Positions 1 through 10,755 of a stretch of 64,000 nt of DNA are shown in pieces. Origin of the DNA: Triplophysa rosa (Eukaryota; Chordata; Actinopteri; Cypriniformes; Nemacheilidae); NCBI RefSeq assembly GCF_024868665.1, contig NC_079898.1, forward strand, positions 4,251,842 through 4,315,841. The letters run 5' to 3'. Positions within the stretch are counted from its first letter, which is position 1; each line of letters starts with the position of its first letter. Below the pieces are notes generated by a model. It was given only the letters and a program-made list of their open reading frames with translations, was not told the DNA's origin and did no database searches. The position numbers and the translations under genes are program-made.

Positions 1-124
1 AGGTGTTTCCTAAACATAGTACCCTATAGGCTAATTCAAAACTTTATAGTGCACGTGCATATTGAGGGGGGGGCACTACAAAACACTTGTGCCCAGGGGC
101 CCCTGAATTCTTAATCCGGGCCTG

Positions 125-543
125 TGAGCATATGTGGGGCATCCTCAAAGGAAGGTGGAGGAGCACAAGGTCTCTAACATCCACCAGCTCCGTGATTTCT
201 TCATGGAGGAGTTGAAGAGGACTCTGGTGGCAACCTGTGAAGCTCTGGTGAACTCGATGCCCAAGAGGGTTAAGGCAGTGCTGGAAAATAATGGTGGCCA
301 CACAAAATATTGACACATTTTCACTTAGGGGTGTACTCACTTTTGTTGCCAGCGGTTTAGACATTAATTGCTTTGTGTTGAGTTATTTTAAGGGGACAGC
401 AAGTTTACACTGTTATACAAGCTGTACACTCATTACTTTACATTGTAGCAAAATTTCATTTCTTCAGTGTTGTCACATGAAAATATATAATAAAATATTT
501 ACTAAAATGTGAGGGGTGTACTCACTTCTGTGAGATACTGTGT
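125..543 (+). mobile_element. Tc1/mariner-type transposon remnant (3' part)
   Basis: The plus strand, with one frameshift, reads the C-terminal end of a Tc1/mariner transposase: a WGILK-like start near 132, then HQLRDF, ATCEALVNSMPKRVKAVLE and NNGGHTKY before a stop near 313. The sequence GTGTACTCACTT occurs twice, near 332 and 519. The second copy lies in a terminal repeat that ends in CTTCTGTGAGATACTGTGTA, as in a common fish mariner family. The 5' part, including most of the catalytic domain, is missing, so it cannot be active. The first 124 bases look like another unassigned repeat fragment. Confidence 0.7.
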
Positions 544-760
544 ATGAAGAGTTTGATTCCAAAAAAAACAGTTTTTTATTGTGCTGTCCAATTAATATCA
601 ATCAAACTGCAGTTGGTTTGTTTTGATTTAAGCCACAATAACTCAAAAAATACAGCTAACTAACACAATAAAACACAATAAAAACATGTTAACATAATAA
701 AAAACATGATTTCTGAAAAAGTTGAAAAATGGAGTTCTCATTTTGGAACCAAACTCTTCA

Positions 761-1699
761 TATAGTCTTAAAGGAAAAGTTCATCTCAAAATCAAAATTC
801 TGTCATTTTTTGCTCACCCACATGACGTTCAACATGTTTTAGGACCTCCCGCCGTCTTCTGACCACAAATAAAGATATTTTAAGGGGCATCCGAGAGATT
901 TCCAGGCCTCCTCGTAGACATCATGGTTATAGTTGTTGTCAAGGACAAGAAAAGTACTAAAGACATTGTTAGATTGGTCCATCCACTCATAGTGGTTCAA
1001 TTGAAAATTTTTGAAGCGACGACAATACTTTATGTGCCAAAATCAAACCAAAATAACAACTTTAATCAATATATTCTCCTCTGTCTTGTCAGTCTATGGT
1101 GCGCGTTCACGAGAGCACTTCGATGCATGCACATTCGGTTTGTACGGTTGGGCAAAAAAGTGCAAGACTTTCTCAATATCGAAGATCTTTTGCAAAGATC
1201 AGCTTATATACAGCATGTGTCTGCTTGTAAACACAGAGTTGCGCTTCCGGCTTGTCAGTCAGAGTGTCTGCCCCCACCGAATGCACATGCCTCAAAGTGC
1301 TCTCTTGAACACGCACCATAGACTGACAAGAAAAAAAATCAATTTAGCCAGTATGACAGTATTGGCGAATGAAATTTGCATGCCGGACTCCGCCCCCGGA
1401 TATCCGGGTATAAAAGGGAGACAGCATGCTTCATTACCTTAGTTCTGAGGAGCCTGAGACCTCTCACGACTTCTGCAGTGGGCAGCACGTGTTGTGGCAA
1501 TGTCTTTAGTACTTTTCTGGACCTTGACAACAACTATAACCATGATGTCTATGAGGAGGCCTGAAAATCTCTCGGATGTCACCTAAAAAATCTTTATTTG
1601 TGTTCTGAAGATGGCGGGAAGTCTTAAAACATGTTGAACGTCATGAGTAAAAAATAACACAATTTTGATTTTGAGATTAACTTTTTCTTTAAGACTATA
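761..1699. mobile_element. Foldback DNA transposon with about 205-bp terminal inverted repeats
   Basis: Positions 761-967 and 1495-1699 are inverted copies of each other, sharing TATAGTCTTAAAG at the outer ends and AAAGACATTG at the inner ends with few mismatches. No transposase is encoded, so it is non-autonomous. The interior holds a second, smaller inverted pair (about 1078-1140 and 1270-1340, sharing a CTATGGTGCGCG-like core) and a copy of the DIRS leader at 1363-1420. Sequence at 48845-49028 is related to the interior. Confidence 0.75.
1363..1420 (+). promoter_or_regulatory. DIRS-leader promoter-like module, copy 1
   Basis: Contains the octamer ATTTGCAT at 1374-1381, a CTCCGCCCCCGG GC-rich block and TATAAAAG at 1409-1416, in the order expected for a small RNA polymerase II promoter. 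The same arrangement recurs in the leaders of the DIRS elements in this window. Here it is isolated inside a foldback element. Promoter activity is inferred from motifs only. Confidence 0.55.
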
Positions 1700-1961
1700 C
1701 ACTGTATATAACTATTTTACTACAGCTAAAGAGATTTTGCCTCAGGCAGTATAGAATATTGAATATAGGGATTTTACTGCAGTCACCTGCTGAAACGCAG
1801 CATGCATTTTTAAATATAGGCTTGACCTTAAAAACTTTAAAACGTGACATTTGTAGGTTTATGTTAATTTAATTTAATTCAATGAATAGATTATTTAGGC
1901 ACGTTCTTAGCAAAGGCTTGACTTAATAGGCAGAAACATTGTTATAAGCCATGTGTTGTAC

Positions 1962-2045
1962 CTTTTGTCCTGGGGTACCGGGTGGCCCAGGTGGACAGAT
2001 GCAGGGTTCTGGGGAAGGATCAATGTCTCCTGGTCCATTAGTGCA
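1962..2045 (-). CDS. col21a1: col21a1 exon: start of the collagenous region
   Basis: On the minus strand a TTTATTTAG acceptor precedes 28 complete codons, followed by a GTACAA donor. The peptide begins CTNGPGDIDPSPEPCICPPG and continues into Gly-X-Y triplets. The Cys-x-Cys just before the first triplets suits the start of the triple helix, where FACIT chains form inter-chain disulphides. It follows the 3892-3969 exon in phase 0. This is the last col21a1 exon in the window; most of the helix must lie to the left of position 1. The local motif matches what I recall of human COL21A1 (CICPPG). Confidence 0.85.
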
Positions 2046-3891
2046 CTAAATAAAAATATATCACAAGAGATTTTTTACTGCACATTTCATAAAACTTGAA
2101 GCTTCTGACATCAATTCAATATTGTTCCCTTTAGGTTCATTCAGCAGTACAGCCATTAGTTCTGAAACAGCAAAATTACAGCAACTTAGATTATGCAGAA
2201 TATAAAGTAAACCTAGTTGTGGACCTATTTCCAGCATTCTTATTAGCTACTTGCTTTACACTTAAAGTTAACATGGCTTAACCTATTTTTGCCTCCCTTA
2301 CACATTTACATCCTTATTTCTTTAATTGCTGCATAGAAACAGTTCAGTCCATTGTTACGAGTCTTAAGTAAGGCTGTCATAAAACGTGTGTGATATGTTG
2401 ACTTTTACGTTTTGCAATATACTGTATAACAATTTATTATTTTAAGTATGATTGAATAACCAAGGTACAGAACATAAATGTTCATCATTCTGTATTTTGC
2501 TGTATAGATCTATATCCAAACTTTTCCTAGTGATAATCCTTAATTCCACAGTAAATTTTTGTTACTTCAGTTATTTTACATAATGCTTTTGTCAGTAGGG
2601 ACATTGTGGACAATCACATAAGCATCATAGAGTCAAGCATTCTCGAAGCTCCTAGCAGTCCAAGATATCACATAGCTAAAATCAGCTATGGTAATATTTG
2701 GACACTCCAAAGGAACATGAGGCAAATCTTACCCTTGGCATTTAAAATGAGATTAGCGGTTACTTTTGAAAGATTGCAAATCCATCTTCCAAAGTACATA
2801 CCTCTCCATCCTAAAAATGAAAGGAAAAATATATATGACGGGGCTAATGCTAAATAAAATAACAAGCTCAAAGGTGCAACACTGCATGGTGCATAAAGAA
2901 AGAAAACCATGGGTGAAATAAAATGTTTGAAACTTTGTTTATAAATACGCAATATCTCTAAATAGTGAGTCTGAAAGATGGAATGTCGGATCAGAGAAAG
3001 TGGGTTAGTTAACTGAAAACAATAACAAGGGGGTTAAAGACGTTAATACACAGGTCTGGGCAAATATCATGCTCTGTTTGAAACTGAGAGAATGCTTTAA
3101 TTTTATGAAATGGGATCGATTAAATTGGATCAGTACATTAAACACATTACAGAACATGCTCTAGACTAGAGTTTTGAAGATTCAAAAAGAAGGAACAGTT
3201 CTTACAAAAATGAAAATTCTGCCATGGTTTTTGCTCTCATGATCATCCAAACTAGTATGCTGTTCTGTTCCCATGAACACAAAAGATGACTCTCGCTTTC
3301 TAGTTTAAAGTAACCACGTCTGCCAAACTCTACAAGGGCAACAAGTACCTTACGATTGTCAAGGTATTCAATAAAAATGTCATTTAACTAAACACAAGGA
3401 GAATATCCATATTTCAGGGTGGCCCTTAAGCATTAATAGTTTCCAGTATTCGTAGAAAATCTATCAAGTTAGATTCAAACCATATTAATCCACATCATGC
3501 TGCATGCAGTATAAGAGAATTGGGTGACCAGCAATGCTGAAAACAGCACTGTAATCTTACAGGTACATGATCAAAATTACAGAGACCCATAGAGAGTCAA
3601 CAGCCATTAATACTAATAATAAACAACTTTTAACAAGGCAGTCTTTCTGCTGTTATTGAACTCTTTAGGGATTTAAAAAAATATTTTTCCTTCATTCAAT
3701 AAAATAATAGTTTATGTGTTTGGAAAGACAATGAATGTGAGTAAATAATGACAGAATATTCCTTTTTGGGGAAACTATTCTCTTAAATGTTTTGTTAAAA
3801 TGTTTCAAGACAGAGTGAGGGATCAAGTCCTAGTCACACTAATATGATTTGACATTTGGAATGGGCCAAACAGAAAAATTCAGGTACTCAC
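2046..3891. other. col21a1 intron, no gene seen
   Basis: AT-rich sequence with no supported exon. The stretches around 3193-3310 and 3690-3790 resemble decayed ends of the common fish MITE that begins TTCACCCAAAAATGAAAATTCTGTC, but the match is weak. Short open frames here have no recognisable motifs. Confidence 0.5.
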
Positions 3892-3969
3892 AACTCCAGG
3901 TATTTCACAGGCTGTCTCCCTGTTATTCTGCTCAGGATCACAGTAGATTCGGAGTTTCTGTATTTCAAA
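3892..3969 (-). CDS. col21a1: col21a1 exon: end of thrombospondin-N/LamG domain
   Basis: A 78-bp exon (26 codons) between a CCATTTCAG acceptor and a GTGAGT donor. The peptide includes FEIQKLRIYCDPEQNNRET followed by ACEIPGV. IYCDPEQ and the following Cys are the conserved end of the TSPN domain in FACIT collagens and closely match what I recall of human COL21A1. It joins the 10071-10244 exon (ending TTVP) and the 1962-2045 exon at codon boundaries, so the frame is intact. Confidence 0.93.
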
Positions 3970-4186
3970 CTGAAATGGATACAAAAAAGTTATTAGAAAA
4001 GAAAAGCAGAAAGATGTAGGAAGGAAATGGGGATATAACACACATTTTTGGTGTCAACATGATGTGGTGTCTGCTTTTCCACAAGAACACTGCTGTGTTG
4101 CACATGTTGAAAATGTTTTAATGTTATGTTTATTCGCTGGCAAAGGATCACAAATGCAGACAAATTTTCCAATAACATATCATAAC

Positions 4187-4518
4187 ATCTTGGTTACGGA
4201 TGTAACCTCGGTTCCCTGATGGAGGTAACGAGACGTTGTGTCGAACCGACAGAATGGGGTTTGTCTTGAGAACCTATCATCTTCTGAGTATTTAAAAAAG
4301 GCCAATGAAAATTGGCAAATGAAATTTGCATGCCGGACTCCTCCCCGGATGCCCGGGTTTAAGAGGGCAGCCGGCGTGCTCATTCATTCACCTTTGGTCT
4401 GAGGAGCCGTAAGCATCTTCCCCCGACCGCTGGGGTGGGCGGCCAGTGTTGTGGCATGAGGGACACAACGTCTCGTTCCCTCCATCAGGGAACTGAGGTT
4501 ACATCCGTAACCAAGACG
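4187..4518. mobile_element. Small DIRS-related element with about 58-bp inverted ends
   Basis: Both ends carry TTGGTTACGGATGTAACCTC in inverted orientation, continuing through GTTCCCTGATGGAGG and AACGAGACGTTGTGTC. The 330-bp interior is the DIRS leader (CCAAT, octamer, GC block, degenerate TATA), with no coding capacity. It abuts the 3' end of the larger DIRS element at 4519. The same terminus occurs at 25801. It could be a minimal non-autonomous derivative or a terminal fragment of its neighbour. Confidence 0.65.
4300..4372 (+). promoter_or_regulatory. DIRS-leader promoter-like module, copy 2
   Basis: CCAAT at about 4302, palindromic CCAATGAAAATTGG, octamer ATTTGCAT at 4324-4331, GC-rich CTCCTCCCCGG, and a degraded TATA (TTTAAGAG). 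Same order as the other leader copies. The TATA is the most damaged of the six. Confidence 0.5.
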
Positions 4519-5319
4519 TTCCCTTTCTGTCGGTCTCTCGACGTTGTGTCGAACCGACAGAATGGGGTTCCTATGTAAGACGCCACAGCACTGAGCCGCG
4601 TCACAATCTCTAGCGGAGCAACATTGACTGGCCTGGGCGAGTCAGATGAAGACGCTAACGCGAAATTATGACCTTCCAGTGGAGAGGAAGGGGGACACAG
4701 AGCTTTACCACAAAGTTGGGAAGCCCCTGCCACCGGCCGTCACGGGCGGAGGCCTAGTTCTCTAAATGGCGAGAAGCCGCCCGGCACCGTAAGGGCCACT
4801 GGGTAAGCATTATTCCCCCCCAGGGGAAAACGCTGCAGAGACCACTACCTACCGTAGGGAGGAATTAGTGGAGACACCACATGGTCTCACCATCAGGGGA
4901 GAACTCATGGGAAAATGTGCGGACTGCAGGAGTTAACCGCAAGGTGGGAGTCCACCTAGGGAGGTCATGGGTTGCCGAGATGGGAACCATTCATGAGGAT
5001 ACATCAGATGGAACAGCCCACGGAGGGGGGGTTACCACGTCTGGAGCACTAGGTCCGGTTAGAGCTATGTGGGAGATAACTCGACTGTTCCCCAGCCTAA
5101 GGGGGCAGGGCTGCTCTGCCCAGCCTGCCCCGAGGAAGGTGCTAGTGATGGATAAAATGCCTGTTCTTTACCCAGTGGGGGAAAGAGGGGAGGCGTAATA
5201 GCCGCTGATCCCCCCAAGGAAGGGGGACGGGCTTTCGCAGGCGTACGCCCTACCGGCTGCCGGTCCTACACCTTGCCAGGATGCGGGCTGACACCGGTTC
5301 CGCTCGTAGGTATTAGAAC

Positions 5320-5838
5320 CTCACGGAGTTGTTGGGCATAGCCCAACCCGCAGCTCTGCAGATGTCAGCTAGAGAGGCGCCCTGAGCCAGTGCCCATGAG
5401 GAGTGACCTTACTCCCAAAGGGCAGGGGCGAATTGAGATCTGTATGCCCTAACGAGGGCATCCACGATCCAGTGCGCCAGCCTCTGTTTGGAGACAGCCC
5501 TCCCTCTGCTGACCTCCGAAACAGACAAAGAGCTGCTCAGAGCTTCTGGGATCTGCGTGCGGTCCAAGTAGAGGCGCAGTGCGCGTACTGACACAACACG
5601 GAAAGGTTGGGTCTTCCTCCCCGGTGGGGAGCGCCTGCAGGTTCAACACCTGGTCTCTCGGAAGAGTGGTGGGAACTTTGAGCACGTAGCCGGGGCGGGG
5701 TCTCAAGATAACGTGAGAATCCCAGCCCCGAGTTCTAGGCAATCTGTGGACATGGAGGGTGCTTGCAGATACCCTACCCTCTTGGAGGTGAGCGCAATCA
5801 GGAAAGCCGTCTTTTTCAAGACTGAGAAAGAGCGGCAA
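5320..5838 (-). pseudogene. DIRS-1 tyrosine recombinase, broken
   Basis: Minus-strand frames together show the DIRS recombinase signature: RALRLYLDRTQ, EQLFVCFGG, AVSKQRLAHWIVDA and, after a frame change, SWALAQGASLADICRAAGW near 5330-5400. These are the box regions around the Arg/His/Arg/Tyr active site of the family. The segment is split over at least two frames and I cannot see an intact catalytic tyrosine region. In a live element it would insert the circular cDNA. Confidence 0.75.
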
Positions 5839-6749
5839 CTCCGAGAGGCTCGAAGGGGGCGGGGCCTCTTGAGGCCCGCCACCTAGGTCACAAGAGAGTA
5901 CGGAGCGCGGATAAGGTGGTCACCTTCTCGTGCCCCTTAGGAACCTAATGACCAGGTCGTGCTGTCCCAGAGGCTACCCAGCACTTGGGTCATGATGAGC
6001 AGTCGTAGCGGCTACATACATTCCCAGTGTGGAGGGGGATAGGTTACTCCCCAGTCTCTCTTGAGGAAGGGACAGCTCGTACCCAATCGAGCAACTCCGC
6101 GGGTCTTCTCCCGAGAAGAGCACCAGGACGAGAAGAGGCGCCACTTATGGGCGTATAGCCGCCCAGTGGCCAAGGCCCTAGCCTGAGTGACGTCCCAACC
6201 AGACCGGGGGTGGGTCACTCAGGATCTCCTCATCCCGTCCAGACATGGAGACCAGGTTCTGCCTAGGATGCCGTAACGTGCCCCTTCCCCTGGGGAAGCA
6301 GTTCGCCAGGGGGAGCGGCCAGGGAGGAGTTGTTGTCAGAGCCTTAGCTCCGAGAACCAAGTCCTGGTTAGGCCAAGGGGCGTAACTAGTACCACTTGAT
6401 GCTCCTCTTCCCTGGCCTTGCACAAGACCTGTGCAATGAGGCTCACTGGGGGGAAGGCGTACTTCCACTTGTCCCGCGGCCAGCTGTGCGCAAGGGCATC
6501 TGTGCCAAGGGTTGCCTCGGACAGGGAGTACCAAAGCGGACAATGGGTGGAGTCTGGGGAGGCAACAGGGCCACCTGTGCCTGGCCGAACTTCTCCCAAA
6601 TGAGCCGGCTGCGCGGGGATGGAGTCGCCACTCTCCGCGAGGCGTCGACTGATGAGAGAGCGCATCGGCTGTCTGGTTCAGGATGCCTGGGATGTGTGTG
6701 GCTTGCAGGAAACTGATCACCTGCTGACTCCAGAGGACGAGGCGCCGGG

Positions 6750-8276
6750 CGAGTCATGTTAGCTGCCGTGAGCGAATGCCAATGATATACGCCACAGCAG
6801 TTGTGCTGTCCGACCGGACCAGCACGTGCTTGCCCTGCACGAGAGGTAGTAGCCTCCGCAATGCAAGTAGCACAACCAACAACTCTAGGCAGTTGAAATG
6901 CCAACGCAGGCAGGGGCCCGTCCACCGCCCCGACACTGCGTGCCCATTGCACACGGCACCCCAACCCTGCAGGGAGGCATCCATAAGGGGACCCCTGTCC
7001 GCAAGAAGGTCATGGGACCAGGGGGTTAGGGTGTGTTGGCAGAAAAGCGTGATGACCATATGCCTGCTGCCGGTGTGCCACGCTCTCCAAGGAACTTGAC
7101 TCTGTAGCCAGTGTTGGAGTGGTCGTATGTGCATCGACCCAAGGGGGACCACACCCGCCGAGTTTGCCATGTATCCCAGGAGCCTCTGAAATTGTTTCAG
7201 GGGGACCCGCTGACTGCCTGAAGCTTCAGGCAGTTCAACACTGATCGGGCGAGGCCCGCTCCTCTGGGAGGCCGCGTGGTGCGGCCTTCCTCGACGCGGG
7301 TCTCGCGCCCCCCCGCGGGGGGTGAGCAGGGCCGCTCATGAGGACAGAGTCGAGTTCCATACCGAGAAAGAGGACGCTCTGCACCGGGGAGAGCTTGCTC
7401 TTCTCAGTTGACCTGTAGCCCCACTGATCTAGGTGCCGGAGCACCAGGTCCCTGTGTGTACACAACATATCTCGAGAGTGCGCCAAGCTGAGCCAGTCGT
7501 CGAGATAGTTTAGTACCCGCACACATCCTTCCCTAAGGGGAAGGAGGGCGGCTTCCACGACCTTCGTAAAGACTCGTGGAGACAGGGACAGACCGAAGGG
7601 GAGGACCCTGTACTGATATGCCCGTCCCTCGAACGCGAACCGTAGGAACGGCCGATGTCGAGCGAGGATCGAGACATGAAGCTCAACGCACTGTCTGACT
7701 GAGAGTGCTGAGGGCTGGTGTTTATACTCGACATTGCGCTTCGCCATGACGCAACGTCGAGTTTGCCGTTCACCGTCGTGCAGAGGGTGGGAGCAGCTGT
7801 GATAACCCAGAGAGAGAGGAAACTCTCTTTTTTGAGAGTAAGTGGTCGCTAGCCCCCCAGAGGGGGCCAGCAGATGGAGAGACGGGGCAGGATCCGTCCG
7901 AATCCGACTTCCCAGCGATGTGGCTGGTGTCGGGCCCAATGGTAACCTCGATCCCCCTGAGGTCTTCCCATGAGGGCCGCTTCGCCGCAGCTGCTGATGG
8001 GGCGATGGTCTCCTCTTCGCTGTCTTCTCCAGGGGGGGCCGCCTTAGTGGGGGGCGCCAGAGCTGGAGGGCGTCGAAGAGGACCAGGGCTGCTGGGAAGC
8101 AGACAGTGCACGGGACTCGACGGCCGAGACAGCCGAGTCGCGGCACGGAGGACTGCTTCTTTACTGTTGAGAACCCTCCGGGGGAGGCCGCGTGCGGGTC
8201 TCGCACCCCCGACGGGGGGTGAGCAAGGCTGCTGTGGCTCGACAGTAACACCAACCAGCCCCCCCTTGCGAGACAA
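6750..8276 (-). pseudogene. DIRS-1 reverse transcriptase and RNase H, broken
   Basis: The minus strand holds FEGRAYQYRVLPFGLSLSPR and LNYLDDWLSLAH, the YLDD active site of the DIRS RT lineage. RNase H follows (MDASLQGWGAV, CLELLVVLLALR, RSDSTTAVAYI), supplying the expected Asp-Glu-Asp. Further on (about 6690) comes IPGILNQTADALS, usual after RNase H. The RT fingers region (present in the 10.5-kb copy as YFIVPKKGGGLRP and AIDLKDAYFHVSI) is deleted: the frame jumps from VRQCVEL directly to HVSIL near 7680. Confidence 0.85.
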
Positions 8277-8305
8277 GTGCGTCGAGAAAGCGAACCTTCT
8301 CGGCG

Positions 8306-9500
8306 TTACTCATCTCGCAAGGTTCGGCCAGAGTAGTTTCTCATGGACCACGTGGTCACCTTGGTCGCCCGTAGAGCGAGGTCAGTGGCGGCGTGGAGTT
8401 CCTGCATAAGCGCTGGGTCGGTCTTACCCTCGTGGAGCTCTCTCAATGCCCTGGCCTGGCAGGAGCCATAGCGTGGAAACAGGAGGCAGCTTGGTCCGCC
8501 GCAATGTAAGCTCTCGACACCAGAGATGCCGAGACCCCACATGCTTTGGACGGGAGTCTAGGTCGAGCCCCCCCCCAGGTGGCCACCGCCTACTGGCACG
8601 AGTGCACCGCGGCGGCATACTCCACCTGGGGGACATCGACGTATCCTCTAGCTGTCTCAACCTCGAGGGAAGAGAGGGTGACAGATCTTTGTTTGACGTG
8701 AAACGTGCCGGAAGGGGGCCGTTTCAGGTCTTACTAAGTTCCTCATAGACTTCTGGTAAACACGGCACTGGGGGCTCAAACCCGAGGTGCCATGTAGCCA
8801 GCCGCGAGCCCCGGGAGAGGCAGTGCGGGCACTGCAACCCAACACTCACGGCGGCCCGGGAAAGCATGGCTGACATTTCGACGTCCGCTTCTTCCTGGGC
8901 TCGAACCCCCCGAGGGAGTGAACCCAAGGAGTCGGATGGCAGTACGTCACCTCTCGATGCTGCAAGAGACATCTCATAATCACGCATCGTGTCCGAATAC
9001 GTGATTGAGGAATAAGACGGCGGACCGTCTCCTGGGGAACGGTCAGACGAGCGAGACGAGGTGCGAACAGTCCGTGAGCCAGTGGCTGGCGGATTATCAG
9101 TCACAGTAATCCTCATATCACCCTCGCTAGCTTGCCGTAGCGGATGGCAGGGCCGTAGTCCTGCCGCCACGGAACGGGGAGCAAACGAGGTGGTGGCTGA
9201 GTCCCGTGGGAACACAGCCACCCCTGACGCAACATCTGAATCGTCACAGCCCGCCCCAGCATACTGGAAGCAGGCATTGTGTCCGTCCCCCTCCTCGATG
9301 AGTGTGTTGCACCCATGAGAACAGCAGGACAAGCCACGCTGGAGAAATTTGCTCTTTTAGAAAAGGAAATTTGCTCGAACACCTCCGGAACTGCCGAGAC
9401 GCCCAGAGGAGAGTCACTGCAGGAAGGGACCGTCCGCTGTACCACGTTGAATATTCCAGCAGCAAAATGATCACCAAAGATTGTAGAGAAGCTCATCAGA
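8306..9500 (-). pseudogene. DIRS-1 gag-like ORF, broken
   Basis: Longest open piece 8724-9332. It contains DDSDVASGVAVFPRDSATTS, SAMLSRAAVSVGLQCPHC and LPEVYEELSKT, which recur in the other DIRS copies of this window. The downstream piece at 8306-8542 contains DPALMQELHAATDLALRATK. At least three frames are needed to read through. This is the ORF1 of fish DIRS elements, presumed to bind the RNA; no domain more specific than that is visible. Confidence 0.7.
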
Positions 9501-9548
9501 TGCGTAGACTCTGAAGAACAAAAGGTGAATGACTGAGCACGCCGGCTT

Positions 9549-9616
9549 CCCTCTTATACCCGGACATCCGGGGAGGAGTCCGGCATGCAAATTTCATTCA
9601 CCAATTTTCATTGGCC
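9549..9616 (-). promoter_or_regulatory. DIRS-leader promoter-like module, copy 3
   Basis: Minus strand: CCAAT and its palindrome, octamer at 9585-9592, GC-rich block, and TATAAG at 9553-9558. It lies just inside the 5' terminal repeat of DIRS-1, upstream of its gag. Confidence 0.6.
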
Positions 9617-9837
9617 TTTTCTAAATACTCAGAAGATGATAGGTTCTCAAGACAAACCCCATTCTGTCGGTTCGACACAACGTCGAGAGACCGACAGAAA
9701 GGGAATACAAATTATATCATATGCCTTGTCATGATTTTGTTAATTTCATACATCAAACATTTTTAACCAAAGTCATACTTTATCTGTCTTCCTTTAGGTA
9801 AGGTATTTGTACAAAGTCTCTATAATGTAATGTATTA

Positions 9838-9988
9838 TAACTGCCATCCGTAACTTTTGCCACTCTATCGCCATCTCTGTTTGAAATATAAAAAGGCAGG
9901 TACTGATTTTTACCTGTTGTCGATAGAATTATTGTTATAACACATATTTTTGTTTCTTATTTACAAAAAAGTTACGGATTGCAGCTTT
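9838..9988. repeat. Short MITE
   Basis: Inverted ends CTGCCATCCGTAACTTTT and AAAAGTTACGGATTGCAG enclose about 115 bp without coding capacity. Non-autonomous DNA transposon type. It lies in the same col21a1 intron as DIRS-1. Confidence 0.65.
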
Positions 9989-10070
9989 CAAGTGTATACT
10001 ACTTTGGTAGTTTGGTACTCACAAGAATAGTCTATAAGTTAAGCCTCCAAGATGTCAATAGTGTACTTAC

Positions 10071-10244
10071 AGGTACAGTTGTTTCTTTGCTGACGTACTT
10101 TCCAACCTGCGTTTTTCCATTAATAAAAATACCGACAGGAGGCTCCAATGCCAAAGTTTCGATTTCCAGATCATCAACATACAGAGTGACTTCCTCTTCT
10201 GTTACTAAAAGACGCAACTGATGCCATTTTTCATCAAATAGTTT
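10071..10244 (-). CDS. col21a1: col21a1 exon: thrombospondin-N/LamG domain, third part
   Basis: A 174-bp exon (58 codons) between TTTTACAG and GTAAGT. The peptide runs KLFDEKWHQLRLLVTEEEVT, then LYVDD, PPVGIFINGKTQVGKY and ends TTVP. FDxxWHQLRLLV and LYVDD are hallmarks of the TSPN beta-sandwich. Both splice junctions are phase 0 and join neighbouring exons without a frame change. No disruption is visible. Confidence 0.93.
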
Positions 10245-10492
10245 CTGTAAAATAAAGCAAAATGTGACTTTATCCGCTGGGATAGCCTACTAGCCTGGTC
10301 TTTCTGACGAAAAAAGGCTGAAGTAATTTTGTTGATGTACTAGGATATCAGCCTCATTGAGACACCACAACATCATTGTACATGTTATAAGCATCTAAAA
10401 ACGAAATGTAACCTATGCTGGTGACCATTTTCTGGTTTCTAGTTTGCCTGCTATGAAAATGTAAAAATTGATCAAGCATGTCAAGTATTAAC

Positions 10493-10546
10493 TACACTGT
10501 AAAAAATTCCTGTTAATTTACATGGAAATTTAACAGCAAAATGCTG
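10493..10546. repeat. Left end of a MITE interrupted by DIRS-2
   Basis: TACACTGTAAAAAATTCCTG begins a MITE whose matching inverted end (ATAATTTTTTACAGTGTA) lies at 19507-19524. The sequence breaks off at 10546, exactly where the DIRS terminal repeat begins. Confidence 0.55.
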
Positions 10547-10634
10547 TTCCCTTTCTGTCGGTCTCTCGACGTTGTGTCGAACCGACAGAATGGGGTTTGT
10601 CTTGAGAACCTATCATCTTCTGAGTATTTAGAAA

Positions 10635-10705
10635 AGGCCAATGAAAATTGGCGAATTAAATTTGCATGCCGGGCTCCTCCCCGGATGTCCGGGTATAAGA
10701 GGGAA
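10635..10705 (+). promoter_or_regulatory. DIRS-leader promoter-like module, copy 4
   Basis: GGCCAATGAAAATTGG, octamer ATTTGCAT at 10660-10667, GC-rich block, and TATAAG at 10694-10699, upstream of the DIRS-2a gag. Confidence 0.6.
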
Positions 10706-10755
10706 GCCGGCGTGCTCATTCATTCACCTTTTGTTCTTCAGAGCCTACGCATCTG

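Larger units (their letters stand above)
4519..9705 (-). mobile_element. DIRS-type tyrosine-recombinase retrotransposon (DIRS-1), degenerate
   Basis: The ends are inverted repeats of about 50 bp (TTCCCTTTCTGTCGGTCTCT at 4519, its inverse ending at 9705). Gag, reverse transcriptase/RNase H and tyrosine recombinase remnants follow in that order on the minus strand. DIRS elements use a recombinase instead of an integrase and typically leave no target-site duplication; I see none here. Frameshifts break every frame, and the N-terminal part of the RT is deleted, so it is not autonomous. It lies in the col21a1 intron between the 10071 and 3969 exons. Confidence 0.85.

Noticed and set aside
2606..2952. 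Overlapping open frames of 83-88 codons in a col21a1 intron
   Set aside because: No motif, no splice support, AT-rich composition as in the rest of the intron.
7918..8409. 163-codon plus-strand open frame in DIRS-1
   Set aside because: Lies opposite the RT/gag remnants in GC-rich sequence; no motif of its own.
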